Under the pieces are notes generated by a model that was given only the letters and a program-made list of their open reading frames with translations, had not been told where the DNA came from and ran no database searches. Of a stretch of 64,000 nucleotides of DNA, positions 35,401 to 45,598 are shown piece by piece; positions within the stretch are counted from its first letter, which is position 1; the number at the start of each line of letters is the position of its first letter. This stretch comes from Cordylochernes scorpioides (lineage: Eukaryota > Arthropoda > Arachnida > Pseudoscorpiones > Chernetidae). The position numbers were made by a program, and so were the translations under genes. The DNA lies in contig CP092879.1 of the NCBI GenBank assembly GCA_030710605.1, positions 79,895,853-79,959,852 on the forward strand, written 5' to 3'.

Positions 35401-38400
35401 GTGTGACCTAGGTCAGTGACCAAAGGTGTCTCAGGCAGATTCTGCTGCAAACATGGGACGCCATTTTGTTGTTGGTACATGGATGGGTCAGTTTGTACAG
35501 TAAACACATGGAGGAAGCATTTCCCAGTTTGGTTTACTTGCACCCACCGGTTGTGCAAGACTTGGGGGTTCAATCCCAGTATTCAGCACAATTGTGCTGG
35601 GAGAACCCATCTCCTAGCCAAAATACAAAACTTTGAAACCAAATTCTTGATATGAGAAAAAAGGTCAGCAATTAGGTCACCACCTAGAACTGAGGGTAGA
35701 ATTGATCCATCAATGTCCTCCAGTAGTTTATGGTATTTACAAGCCAATGTTTACACCTTGTTCAATATTTAAAAAAAAAAATTCACATAACTATTCAATA
35801 TCTTATTCAAGGTAATAAGATCAATTCTAAATAAATAAATAGTGAGTGACGTTTTAGTAACAGCGTTGTTACCAAAACATTGTACACTATTTATTTGGAT
35901 TTGGTCTTATTACCTTTAAAAAAAAATAAAAAATTGAATAAATTTTTTAATATTTGCAGAGTTTCTTTATCAAGTTACCGGCTTTCCTCCCAATTATAAT
36001 TTTATTTGCATCTATAGTCTTATTACCTTGTAATCTCTAATCCAAATTGTGCCTTATCAGGGCTTTCATTAATGTTAGTTTGTTATAAGAAAAAATATAA
36101 TTCTACATTTTTATCAATTTTAAAAGATGTTTGAGAAGGAGAGAAAGACCACATCAGGGGTTGTTGTTCACAGGGTGGGGGTGTCAATGGGGGTAACAGT
36201 GGTTACTTTTGAAACATAAGGTGACCAAATCCAAATAGATAAATAGTGTGTGACATTTCAATAACAGCATTGTTACCATCATAGTAATGAATGGTCTGAT
36301 GATGGTGACAACATTGTTACCAAAACGTCACACACTATTCATTTATTTGGTCTTATCACCTTGTGTTTCTAATCTATAATCCAAATTGTACTTTATCATA
36401 TTCTTAATTTTGTAAATTCCTATAGATAGATAGAGTCAAACACCTCACTACAACAACATCACATGGGACCCAGATTTCATTACCTCCATTGCTGGGGAGA
36501 TCCAGAGAGATTTGGCCAAACCTGAAACACAGCTACCGATTGGCTGGAGCAGGCGACACAATTCAAATATTCACTGTGGGTTAGAGTGAGGTTTAATTGT
36601 GGCCAAATCTCTCAGGATCTCCATGCAGGAATTTTAGCCAATTTGGACTTGGCATTATGATGTTAGAACCATGCTGTTAAACTGTGCCTTTGCCAGTCCC
36701 AAGCCCGGATGAAAAAGGAGGGGAACAGTAACAAGCTCGCTAAAAAACCTGGGCTCAGCTGACCCGGCTGATAGTACCCTGTAAGGTCTCCAAATCCAGG
36801 AACACAGAATGAGCAGTGTTTTTACTCCATGTTAGGAGCGGCTGCACATGGCGTTGGTTCCTCATGTCAGAGGCGGCTATTTCTCTTGGAGCTAAGTTGG
36901 CCTGCCACTGAGCAGTGCTCCCAGGCTTAATGACATTCTACTCCACCCAGTCATGATGGTTTGTGGAGATAAGAAAGAAGAAGACCGTGCTGCTCTTATG
37001 GAGAGATTCCACTGGATTTATATTTTTGAAATTCTATTAAATAACTTTTTAAAATCATATATTCCGGAGTACTTTTGGTTGAAAGTAACGTTTCATCCAC
37101 AATTCTAGGATGCTACAGCAGCTCCCTACAATCCTGAGTGAGTGGAACCAATAACTTTTATACCAAATCTCATCAACTTTAATAAAACTTTTTTTTTTGT
37201 TGCTTATCCCTAGTACACGTGGTACAGGCCATGATAATCATGGTGGGTAGTTAGCGACTGCTAACTTAAACTATACATATATAACGGACGCATGCGTCCG
37301 AAAGCTTGCTAATAAAGTTTGCACAAGATACTCCTCTTCAATCTCCATTTTATTTTGCTGTATATAAACTCTAAAATACATACAGTTAAACCTGTCTATA
37401 GCGCCCTCTTGGGACTCACCAAAATAGGGTGCTATAGAGAGGGGGTACTATAGACAGGTTGCTTATAATTGATGTAAATCGCATCGTACTATTTAAAATC
37501 AGCGCTATTTAGAGGGGGCGCTATAGACAGGTTTAACTGTATATTGAAAACCACAAGGCAGTGTAATAAAACTAAATGTCCTGAGTGACATCCTTTAATC
37601 CCAAAATGCCCCAATCAATATAAATATTCATCTAAAAGTGCATAATCCTAATATATGTCTCTTTTGTGGTTTGAATATAGCTTTTATAATTTTCTAAATA
37701 ATTATTGGTTTTAATTATCCCTAGTACACGCCATGATAATCGTGGTGAGTTGGCAACTACTGTAAGAACACGACATGTCTACACATGTGGAGAAAGCAGT
37801 TGACTTGGGCACTTAGTGTGCCAGAGCCCTGTTTGGTTGCTTGCACATACTTTTGCAAAAATCAGGGACTATTGGAGCAATTTTTTTATTAGAAAAAAAA
37901 AAGCCCAATGTGGATTTGATCCTGGGTTGTCAGAAATTGACATCTTATACCCCTGGTCCACCAACCTCCGTGGAAAACATCAATTCAACTATTTAAACAT
38001 TGTTAGATGCCACAACACACAACTGGGCTGCTAAAAGGGCTTTAGGGCCCACCTCATTAGGTCACTAATTGGGTATTAAATGTTATTTTTTGTTAATATG
38101 GGAGGTGGGAGGATGCCTTGTAGTGTTATCTCTACCCAACTTCCATTCCCCCACCCATAAAAAAAAAAAGACTAGTTTTGATTGGCTCAAAACATTACAC
38201 ATTGAGGTGGCCATTAAAGTTAATATCAAAAGACACACTACTTAATACATATTTTACACTACATCGTTCATCATAATTACAAAGACCAATTATGTACAAT
38301 TACCTGATGTAGAATCACATTGGTGTCAGGAACTATGTAATGAAACGTTGGTATTAGGGTACTCTTGCTTTTTCCTTCGCTTTCAAGTTTGCAAAGTTCC

Positions 38401-38587
38401 TGAAATCAAAATCGTGTTAAATAATTTTCGATATCTTTTGGTTTCATATTTTTTTATTACATACTTGATCACATTCTTCACATATTGCCGAACTACAAGG
38501 TATATCTGACCGCAGATAATGTTCCCTGACAATTTTTAAAACTTTGCCTTGTTTGGTTTTAACAGAAAATGTACGTAAAGAAATCAT
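26412..38587 (-). CDS. DIS3: DIS3 (Rrp44), catalytic subunit of the RNA exosome, 19 exons
   Basis: A 3'-5' exoribonuclease and endonuclease of the exosome. Exons 5'-3': 38465-38587, 38304-38399, 35042-35199, 32144-32322, 30985-31064, 30386-30568, 30186-30332, 29773-29892, 29429-29713, 29087-29203, 28681-28782, 28484-28548, 28343-28427, 28160-28287, 27861-28104, 27277-27588, 27003-27080, 26671-26946, 26412-26465. All phases close to 943 aa (human about 958). Domains: CR3 cysteines C31-x4-C36-x2-C39; PIN about 62-185 with acidic D66, E94, D143, D169; two cold-shock folds; RNB with [13 protein letters not shown] (D474, D480, D482, D483) and [17 protein letters not shown]1 about 830-925; basic tail PPTKKQKTS. 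The donor at 27860 is GTCTGC, weak but required by frame. Nothing indicates loss of function. Confidence 0.96.
31663..31815. mobile_element. Fold-back repeat in DIS3 intron 4, with hammerhead-like core
   Basis: Ends ATTATAAACAAAAGGTAATAAGACCAAAT and its complement bound a short element. On the minus strand the middle reads CTGAAGA, a 7-bp stem with loop ACGC (GGTAACA/TGTTGCC), then GAAAC and GTCACACA. Relatives lie at 35808-35925, 36217-36400 and, degraded, at 26033-26140 and 36017-36062. Confidence 0.75.
32323..33564. other. DIS3: DIS3 intron 3, distal part
   Basis: AT-rich intron sequence. A roughly 45-bp segment (ACAGTTGGATTTAAACAGAAC ... CCTCTGTTGT, abbreviated) occurs twice at about 32503-32590. 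Short open frames have no recognisable domain and I do not call genes. Confidence 0.6.
33565..35027. repeat. 40/41-bp minisatellite in DIS3 intron 3, about 36 copies
   Basis: Unit ACAAGTGAGGACAGGACAGA plus TGGGTTCAAAGTTGCAACAGT. Variants: GTGCAG for GTGAGG, AGGAAAGTTGGG at the left end, and TGGTTC (40 bp). The array stops 14 bp from the DIS3 exon 3 splice donor (35041 on the minus strand). Units contain GTGAGG on the plus strand only, so they do not create donor sites in the DIS3 transcript. Confidence 0.96.
36217..36400. mobile_element. Best-preserved fold-back element of the DIS3 intron family
   Basis: Two inverted arms, each beginning near GACCAAAT and reading through AGTGTGTGAC toward a central CATAGTAATGAATGG. 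The right arm contains CTGATGA, a stem (GGTGACAACATTGTTACC) and AAAACGTCACACA; the left arm carries its complement with substitutions. It is non-coding. Confidence 0.8.
37383..37539. mobile_element. Fold-back MITE, pogo/Tigger-like ends, copy 2
   Basis: The same termini as 3471-3649 (CAGTTAAACCTGTCTATAG and complement), TA on both flanks, inserted in DIS3 intron 2 in the opposite orientation. At 157 bp it is 22 bp shorter than copy 1. Confidence 0.85.
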
Positions 38588-38810
38588 GTTTTTAAAATCA
38601 AGAGATAAACTATTATTATTATCTAAACATCACAATATATTTTGTTTTCAAAATAAAAACACGCGATCAAAATAAAATAAAAACATATTTATTGTTTAAA
38701 TTATTTATTTCAATGAAAATAGCTGTTAAAAAACAACATTTTAAAATTTTCATTTTTTAAATTTAATATTTTATTTTGCAATAATATTATTAATTAATTA
38801 AACGGTGTAG
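38588..38810. other. Upstream region of DIS3
   Basis: Strongly AT-rich sequence between the DIS3 ATG (minus strand, 38587) and a LINE remnant. The promoter should lie here, but I see no clear core element. Confidence 0.5.
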
Positions 38811-38859
38811 GCCCCGCAGTCACCTCCCTAACCAACACAGCTAAAGCTGCACGATCACT

Positions 38860-39235
38860 GCACCTCCTTCCAGGCAGAATCACTTGCTATTCTTCATGCA
38901 ACCAGAGCTATCCAGCTCATGTCAAGACAACCAACATTAATTGCTTCTAATTGCCTTCCAACCATTTGTAACCCAGAACTTCCGATAGCAGAGATAGTTC
39001 GTAAATTATCTAAATTTAAAACCCTGCTGGGTTAGAGGCCACAGAGGCATAGAAGGCAATGAGCACGCGGATTGATTTGCCAAGGCAGCAGCTCATTCCA
39101 ACCTGCCGCCATCTTATTTCACTCTATCTAAAACGTTTGTTCGAGCCCGTAGCGAACAGTATCTCCTCCAACTTTGGAACAACACTTTATGCCACAGATC
39201 ACTCCACAGGAAATCTTAGGAGAGTTGGCTGAGGA
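38860..39235 (+). pseudogene. LINE RNase H domain remnant
   Basis: Reading across frames gives FQAESLAILHATRAIQLM, then a stop-containing middle, then GIEGNEHAD*FAKAAAHSNL and SEQYLLQLWNNTL. This is the ribonuclease H domain carried by R1/Jockey/I-type non-LTR retrotransposons (FQAE..AI and GNE.AD.LAK motifs). An internal stop and a frame change show it is dead. No RT is present nearby. Confidence 0.75.
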
Positions 39236-39307
39236 GCTTATGATGTTGGCTCAACATTTTACAATAAACACCTACAGTATATATATGTTTTAAAATATGA
39301 TTCATTT

Positions 39308-39665
39308 GCGCGCCATCTTTGATAAGAAATTTTAACTATTTTGATAGGTATGATGCATTTCAAATAAAACAATTCACTAACTTCCTTACTGCAATTAATT
39401 TTCATCATCTTTCATGGATGTATCTTTTTTTAAAGTTTAATACAAGTATATACTTGAAAGAGATTTTTCAAAATAAAGTTTCTGTAACTTTTCTCTTTCC
39501 TAGAGAACGTTACTCTCACCAAGTAACACTATGAAAAACTAAATTAAAATTGAGATTAATAAATGTTAGCTATTTTTGACGCGTATTATTCTTTGTGAAT
39601 TTGAACAATTTTCTACTGCTCTTACTGCAATGATAAAATAATGGAGGGCCTGGCTCATCAGTGGC
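39308..39665. mobile_element. Diverged relative of the 7950-8185 fold-back MITE
   Basis: Left part (GCGCGCCATCTTTGATAAGA, then ACAATTCACTAACTTCCTTACTGCAA) and right part (CTACTGCTCTTACTGCAATG, GGAGGGCCTGGCTCATCAG) match the intron-1 element and its flank. The copies are rearranged and decayed. Confidence 0.6.
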
Positions 39666-39859
39666 TCATCTACCTTACCGCTGTTATATTTTATTTAGCT
39701 GTTTTTATTTTATACCGACTCTGAAGCTATATTATTGGAAAGGGTATTTTAAATGAACTATGGATATTGAGAGGACAGTAAAATACAATTATTAAAATAT
39801 TAATATATACAGTTATCAGCGTCATGCATTCTTTCTTAATTCTGTCACCGTTTGCTTTT

Positions 39860-39912
39860 GGTTCAGTGGTAGAATGCTCGCCTGCCACGCGGGCGCACAG
39901 CCCAGCCGATGC
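39860..39912 (+). pseudogene. tRNA-Gly pseudogene lacking the 5' acceptor strand and T arm
   Basis: GGTTCAGTGGTAGAATGCTC and GCCTGCCACGCGGGCG are canonical tRNA-Gly(GCC) sequence, followed by CACAGCCCAGCCGATGC, where the T arm has been deleted. The left flank (AATTCTGTCACCGTTTGC) and right flank (TTTTTTACAATTTTTAAAAC) match those of the complete copy at 40652. Confidence 0.8.
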
Positions 39913-40009
39913 TTTTTTTTTTTACAATTTTTAAAACTCATTTATATTATGAAAATATATGTGCTTTTCCTGTCTATGTACAGATTTATGGTCTATGTAC
40001 ACAAGTATA

Positions 40010-40560
40010 CAAGTATGTATACAAGTTATTTGCAAATTGCGTTGCAAATTTGCCCTTTCGCTCGCAAGCAGCGCCTCTAGCGGTGAGGATGGGAGGTAAT
40101 ATCAGCTGACCTAATGGACATGTAAAACGTGTTTTAACAGGACAAAGAGAAAAATCTGGAAATATATTTTTCGGATTTTTAGTCAAGAAAAATAAATTGA
40201 CAGGTTCAGGGAAAAAAGTAGTTGTTTTTTTATTCAGAAAATGATGATGACAATATTGCTGTATCATATTTGATTATCAGATACAAAATTATATCCTGAA
40301 AAAATCCAAAAAGCAGAGACCACGGGTGAAGCCAGTTCATTTTTAGTATGCAGGAACAAAATTCTACCAGAAAAACATTCATTCGAGCAGAAGACACAAA
40401 GACAGATCATCTCTTTATAAAAATATCGCTTCTCAGACACAAAGTTTGGAGCGGGACGTTTCACAAGAATGACATCCACGGCGCCAATTTACAATTGTAA
40501 CGAATAGTATTTGAATAAAAGCATTTAATACCCGGGCGTTGCCTGGGTCATTCGGCTAGT
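40010..40560. mobile_element. Repeat with Helitron-like 3' end, copy 1
   Basis: Shared with 40938-41455 (AGTTATTTGCAAATT start, CAGCGCCTCTAGCGGTGA, GCATTTAAT). Only this copy keeps its right end: a GC-rich hairpin (CCCGGGC-GTT-GCCTGGG, 40531-40547) followed by TCATTCGG-CTAG and T. A hairpin some 8 bases before CTRR, with T after it, is the classic Helitron 3' terminus. A 5' TC end is not identified. Both copies contain a conserved 71-codon minus-strand frame of unknown meaning (40264-40479, 41185-41400). Confidence 0.5.
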
Positions 40561-40651
40561 ACAAGTATCAGAGTCATCAATCAACAATCAATTCTGTCAC
40601 CGTTTGCTTTTGTGAATGGAATAAATACCCAAATATGGCCATTTCTTATAA

Positions 40652-40722
40652 GCATCGGTGGTTCAGTGGTAGAATCCTCGCCTGCCACGTGGGCGGCCCG
40701 GGTTCGATTCCCAGCCGATGCA
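40652..40722 (+). tRNA. tRNA-Gly (GCC)
   Basis: 71 nt from GCATCGG to CCGATGC-A: 7-bp acceptor, D arm GTTCAGTGGTAGAAT, anticodon loop CTGCCAC with anticodon GCC, and T arm with GGTTCGATTCC. A T run follows as a pol III terminator. Compared with the usual animal tRNA-Gly(GCC), there is CC for GC after the D arm, GTGGG for GCGGG, and CCCAG for CCCGG (one T-stem mismatch). It is embedded in a local repeat, so it may be an amplified or decaying copy. Confidence 0.8.
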
Positions 40723-40937
40723 TTTTTTTTTACAATTTTTAAAACTCAATATATTTTTATTAAAATATACAAGTATTAGAGTCATCAATTCTGTCATCGT
40801 TTGCTTTTGTGAATGGATGTTTTTACGTAATATACGTAAAATACGTAACTAATATGACTGAAATTTTAGCAGTATTTTTAGTAGAATCTGGAAAAACTTA
40901 TATTGAATATTTCAGGTCTCTATCCTGAATATTCTTC

Positions 40938-41455
40938 GAGTTATTTGCAAATTTGAGTTGCAAATTTGCTCTTTCGCTCGTAAGCAGCGCCTCTAGCGGT
41001 GAAGATGGGAGGTAATATCAGCTGACCTAATGTACATGTAAAACGTGTTTTAACAGGACATAGAAAAAAATATGGAAAAGATATTTGTCGCAATTTTAGC
41101 CAAGAAAAATTGATATTGACAGGTTCTGGGCAAAAATAGTTGTTTTTTTTTTAGTCAGAAAATGATTATGACAATATTGCTGTATCATATTTGATTATCA
41201 GATACAAAATTATATGGGGAAAAATTCCAAAAAGCAGAGACCACGGGTGAAGCCAGTTCATTTTTAGTATGCAGGAACAAAATTCTAACAGAAAAACATT
41301 CATTCGAACAGAAGACACAAAGCCAGATCATCTCTTTATTAAAATATCGCTTCTCAGACACAAAGTTTGGAGCGGGACGTTTCACAAGAATGACATCCAC
41401 GGCGCCAATTTATAATTGTAACGAATAGTATTTGAATAAAAGCATTTAATTGGGT
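40938..41455. mobile_element. Helitron-like repeat, copy 2, 3' end missing
   Basis: Matches 40010-40530 closely (CAGCGCCTCTAGCGGTGA, AATATCAGCTGACCTAATG), then diverges after GCATTTAAT, where TGGGTAAAACCCGG and the LTR of the next element begin. Confidence 0.6.
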
Positions 41456-41466
41456 AAAACCCGGTG

Positions 41467-42031
41467 CCAACTTACTGTATGACATGATGTACTGCTAAGA
41501 GCCAAATAAAATATGGACTGTATGTCAGACAGACAGAGAAAACAAGGAGATAATACGATTATAGATATTAATAAACGATTGCACTTAGGCCTAGAGTTAA
41601 GAGGAAAGATTTCTATCTCGCATCATTAGCGCTAGGTCAACGACACTTTTATTACAGAGAACTCCAAGACAAAGGACCCCGGAGTTGAATTCGCTGAAAA
41701 CAACTTTATTTAGGTCAATGCTCCATCCTCACATTTTCTGTTATAACAATCAAAGATGGCTTCCCAGTCGTTTGGACCAATCAAGGCGATTCTTCATCTT
41801 CCATGATGTAATGAATGACCAATCAGAATCTCACTAGAGGTCACGTGACACCATTTGACTGTGGAAGCCTCAGTAGCGTCTCCGCAGTCTCATCCGTACT
41901 AGACGTGTCTTCTGATCCAGCGTAAATCGCGGGGCGTAAGCTCACTCTCCTCCATGCTCTCTGTCTGTCAGCATCGGTTCCCTTGACCAACCTATCCTGT
42001 GTCCTCACTCCTGCCATCACGACGGCAAAAT
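41467..42031 (+). repeat. 5' LTR of the Ty3/gypsy element
   Basis: About 565 bp beginning CCAACTTACTGTATGACATG and ending near CATCACGACGGCAAAA. The 3' LTR has an extra GAGTCTCATCCTC-type duplication and several substitutions. Confidence 0.85.
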
Positions 42032-42311
42032 TCACCAATCCAATCCCAACTTCCAGTTGACAGCACCTTCGCTGTCACAACTACTACAGAGAAAACGGAG
42101 AATAGGCAAGATTCTCCACAGAGAAAGAGAGTCGACAGGATAAAGTATAGAAGGACAAATAACCGAAAAGGAAGGGCCGGAAGGATCAAAAATAGAACGG
42201 GCCTCCGAACGACACTCTACACCAGGGGATGTAAACGGAGTCTGTCGCCTCGCCGAGGCGCTCGTTCAGCTGACCGCCGTCCTCGCCAACCTGAGAAGTA
42301 GTCCACAGAGA

Positions 42312-43085
42312 GTGGATAGGGCTGAGATCCACTGCGAACCCTACGAAGGTAATTACCCAGCCACAACCTTCTTTCAGGCCTATGATAGACAATGCGACCT
42401 GGCGTTCCTAACTCTGTCAGAAAGGCTCGCAAATCTCCCGCGCTTCCTTGAGAAAGGCGTCCTAACTCTGTTCAGGAATCTGAGGCTCGATGCCCAGTCT
42501 TACATGCAGGCCAGACAGACCCTCATAGACTTGTACCCCGAAACCAATGAAGCGTCGTACGCGAAATTCTTCGCCATCAAATTGGCGGGGCATCATAGTC
42601 TCGAGGACTTTTACCGAAATAAGTGCGCCATGGGCCTTCAGCTGGGTCTCCCACAAGAAGTGCTACTTGAGACGCTGACAGAGGGCCTTCCAGCTTCCGA
42701 CCAGCGTCTAACCCGCGTGGCAGCCCCAAAATCTCTAAGCGAGTGGTTCGACGTGGTGTCGCGTGTTCGCGGAGACAACGCTCCACCACAGAGGCAACAA
42801 GACGCCCTCCCGAACATGCCGGGACCATTCCACAGCACACCTCAACGCGGCAGAACTGCTGCAGCACCGCCCTCACCTTGCCGCCACTGTGGAGGTCCGC
42901 ATTGGAATGCGGATTGCCCCCACAAGAAGGGGCACCTTAGTGCACGTGCGATGCACCTCGGCACAAGTACAAGGTCTGACCAAAGACAGACAAGGCTGGA
43001 ACCATCCCGGGAATCCAGACCAGCCCAAACCAAGGAGAGCCAGGTAGGCACCCCTGCCTCCTTTCGTCCAACAGCTAATTGTTAG
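42312..43085 (+). CDS. gag protein of the Ty3/gypsy element
   Basis: 257 codons from ATG 42312. The capsid-like region includes FLTLSERLANLPRFLEKGVL, QTLIDLYPETNEASYAKFF and LGLPQEVLLETLTEGLP. Near the C-terminus is a zinc knuckle CRHCGGPHWNADC (C-x2-C-x3-H-x4-C). An arginine-rich stretch upstream (from about 42120) may belong to the same protein in another frame. Confidence 0.75.
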   Translation: MDRAEIHCEPYEGNYPATTFFQAYDRQCDLAFLTLSERLANLPRFLEKGVLTLFRNLRLDAQSYMQARQTLIDLYPETNEASYAKFFAIKLAGHHSLEDFYRNKCAMGLQLGLPQEVLLETLTEGLPASDQRLTRVAAPKSLSEWFDVVSRVRGDNAPPQRQQDALPNMPGPFHSTPQRGRTAAAPPSPCRHCGGPHWNADCPHKKGHLSARAMHLGTSTRSDQRQTRLEPSRESRPAQTKESQVGTPASFRPTANC

Positions 43086-43465
43086 ACTTTACCTCCAACC
43101 CTGTTGACACGGGTGCGAGCCTTAACATAGTGTCTCAAAATATGTACCAGTACTTAAATAGAATTAAAAAACTAAAAATAGAACCCCAAATCACCCCCAT
43201 AAACTCCATAGCAGATACCATAACCCTAGGACGAGTGACCACGACAGAGAGATTCCATATATTGGACGCCCCTCTGCCGTTTGAAATACTATCCATTAAC
43301 ACTATAAAGAATTTAAAATTAAAAATAGATTTTGAAAGAGGCACTATGATACAGCTCTGCATCCCTTTGCCACACGCTACCTACCACTTTGTATGTGTCT
43401 CTCTCCGGCGAATGTACCTATTGGCAATGCCAAGCGGAAATGTTGAAGGCCAACCCAACATATAA
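43079..43465 (+). pseudogene. Aspartic protease fragment of the Ty3/gypsy element
   Basis: NPVDTGASLNIVS carries the D-T-G-A active-site motif, followed by a retropepsin-like fold pattern to LKIDFERG. It overlaps the end of gag by a few bases in another frame. RT should follow but does not. Confidence 0.7.
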
Positions 43466-43895
43466 GCCTCCCGCACCTGGCAACCAATACGCGCATTCGT
43501 TGAACACGCATGTAATGTCACACTCTTTGGCCATGTCTACTTTCGTCTCATGCCCACCGCGCAACTTTCACCAACCTCATGCACGAAATGCATCAAACCC
43601 AGGTGTCCCAAAGACACCAAAAAACTTTTTTCAGCATGCCCAACACGCAGCATCACCTTACACACCATGCCTTGCTATACACCATGCCCAATGTCCCACA
43701 TGTAATACTCAAATGGAATACAATCGCTCTAGCCATGTACCACCAGTGTCCCCCACACTACGTCGCAATGCTACCACCTACAATAGTGACAACACCTCAC
43801 AACACGATCCCACACGTGTACACACCTCCGCACATAACATTCATCACAATGCCCTTCAAAATCATATCGCCGGTACCACCACACCACTCACGCGA
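43466..43895. other. CA-rich segment where RT should be
   Basis: About 430 bp rich in CAC/CAT/ACA, open in two frames (His/Asn/Thr/Pro-rich). One other frame is Cys-rich (SPTSCTKCIKPRCPKDTKK). It has no RT motif (no YxDD). It could be decayed sequence, a foreign insert, or a replacement by recombination. Confidence 0.5.
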
Positions 43896-44473
43896 AACAC
43901 AGACATCATACACGCCATCCAACCACCACACAACCGCAAAACATTACAGTCCTTCCTAGGTGCGGTGAACGTACATCCCTAAATAACCTTCTCAAAAAGG
44001 ATGCAACATGGGCCTGGGATGAAGCGTGCCAAGCGGCATTCAACGCTCTAAAGGACTCCCTCACCACACATCCAGTCTTACACTTTTATCAGGATGGTCT
44101 GCCATGCCAGATTTACTGTGACGCCTCAACACTCGGCATAGCAGGTATCCTCAAACAGGTCCACCCTGATGGGAAGACTTATCCAGTCCAGTACTTCAGT
44201 CGTGCTCTGCGTACACATGAGCGGAATTATACCATCTCCGAACTAGAATGTCTCGCAATTGTCGAGAGCGTGGAGAAGTTCCGTGTGTACCTGATGGGTA
44301 GAAGATTTACAATATTTTCTGACCATCACGCATTGCAATGGCTGAAGACGATCAAAAACCCGTCAGGCAGATTGTTTAGATGGAGTTTGAGATTATCGTG
44401 TTACGAGTATGAAGTCCGCTACATAAAAGGCGCGCAACAACATGAAGCGGATCTCCTATCCCCTATCCCGTAA
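43896..44473 (+). pseudogene. RT connection and RNase H domain of the Ty3/gypsy element
   Basis: First the end of RT (IIHAIQPPHNRKTLQSFLGAV), then after a frame change at about 43980 NLLKKDATWAWDEACQAAF, IYCDASTLGIAGIL, SELECLAIVESV, FSDHHALQWL and HEADLLS. The four RNase H acidic residues (D of CDAS, E of ELEC, D of SDHH, D of EADL) are present, but the frame is broken upstream. Confidence 0.85.
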
Positions 44474-45598
44474 CCCGTTTTGTGGTTTCTTAGACGCCAA
44501 CCTTATTAAGAGCCACCAACAACCCGCTCCTTCTGGAGAATCCAAACTGATCCTTGATCGCAACGGACTCCACACGATGACTCGCAGGGGAGTGACCAAA
44601 GTTGTCATCCCTGACACTCTAACAACTGATCTATTAAACACCGTACACGCCCGCTACAACCATCCAGGCATATCACAGATGACCAGGCTGATATCCGCAC
44701 AGTACTACTGGAAGGGAATGTCGAAAGACATTGCCAAGGCTGTTAAAACCTGCCCAATCTGCCAGTTGACAAAACCTTCTCGAGGCCCTACATTCGGTGA
44801 ATTAGGAAAACTTCCTTTGGCCACACAACCGTTTGACTTAGTTTCTCTCACACCATCGCTGGGTTTGCTAAATATGGTAATACCAAGACCTACCTTCACG
44901 TAGCCGTAGATCACCTCACGAGATACGCGTGGACGGTAGCGTCTAGGTCAACTAGCATTCACACCTACCAGCAGGTTATTAAAAAGGTATTGCAGGATGG
45001 AACGCCGAAACGTTTACTCATGGACAGAGCCCCTGCCTTTACCTCTCACAAATTTAAGAGATTCCTGCTTAACAGGAATATCCATCCTCTCATCACCACC
45101 AGTAATAACCCCCAGGCCAACGGCTTGTGCGAACGCCTGAACGCCACCTTAACAGGCAAACTTAGGTTACTACATTTGGAGAATCCTAAGATCGCATGCA
45201 CCAAGCTGGTCACGCGCGTTACAACGGTGTACAATAACACGCCCCATTCAGTTACTAGATTCCCACCTATCCACCTGATGTTCGGCACCTTACCTCCTGA
45301 GCTCACAGAACACATTACACCCTACCCTGAACTCGACCCAGCTCGTTGAATCGCCCACGAGCGGACACAAACCAAACACTTACGTGACAAACGCACATTT
45401 GACAAACAACATAAAGCACCACACTTCGAACCCGGAGATCTCGTCCTAGTCAAAATTTACCAACATCCCAACACAGGTAAATTGTCCCCATATTTCACAG
45501 GTCTGTACGAGATCTTAGAGATTGTTTCACCTAATGTAGTGAGAATCAATAGACCCAACCTACCCTTGAATCGAAAAACGACATTGACATGTCAATAA
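44474..45598 (+). pseudogene. Integrase of the Ty3/gypsy element, frameshifted
   Basis: The zinc domain HARYNHPG...CPICQ is intact to about 44850. A frameshift near 44855 leads into the catalytic core: HVAVDHLTRYAW (first D), LLMDRAPAFTS (second D) and NNPQANGLCERLN (E). A TGA at 45347 interrupts the frame before the C-terminal domain (DLVLVKIYQHPN, then the GPY/F motif SPYFTGLYEI), which ends at TAA 45596. Confidence 0.85.

Larger units (their letters stand above)
35200..38303. other. DIS3: DIS3 intron 2 with several repeat insertions
   Basis: The largest DIS3 intron (3.1 kb). It contains fold-back repeats (35808-35925, 36217-36400), a pogo-like MITE (37383-37539), two copies of a dispersed repeat with CCCTAGTACACG and GCCATGATAATC (about 37200-37290 and 37715-37990), and a B-box-like GGTTCAATCCC near 35566 within a possible tRNA-derived SINE. 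No nested gene is recognised. Confidence 0.6.

Noticed and set aside
40264..41400. Duplicate 71-codon minus-strand frames as a conserved gene
   Set aside because: Conservation follows from duplication of the whole Helitron-like repeat; no domain or selection evidence is visible.
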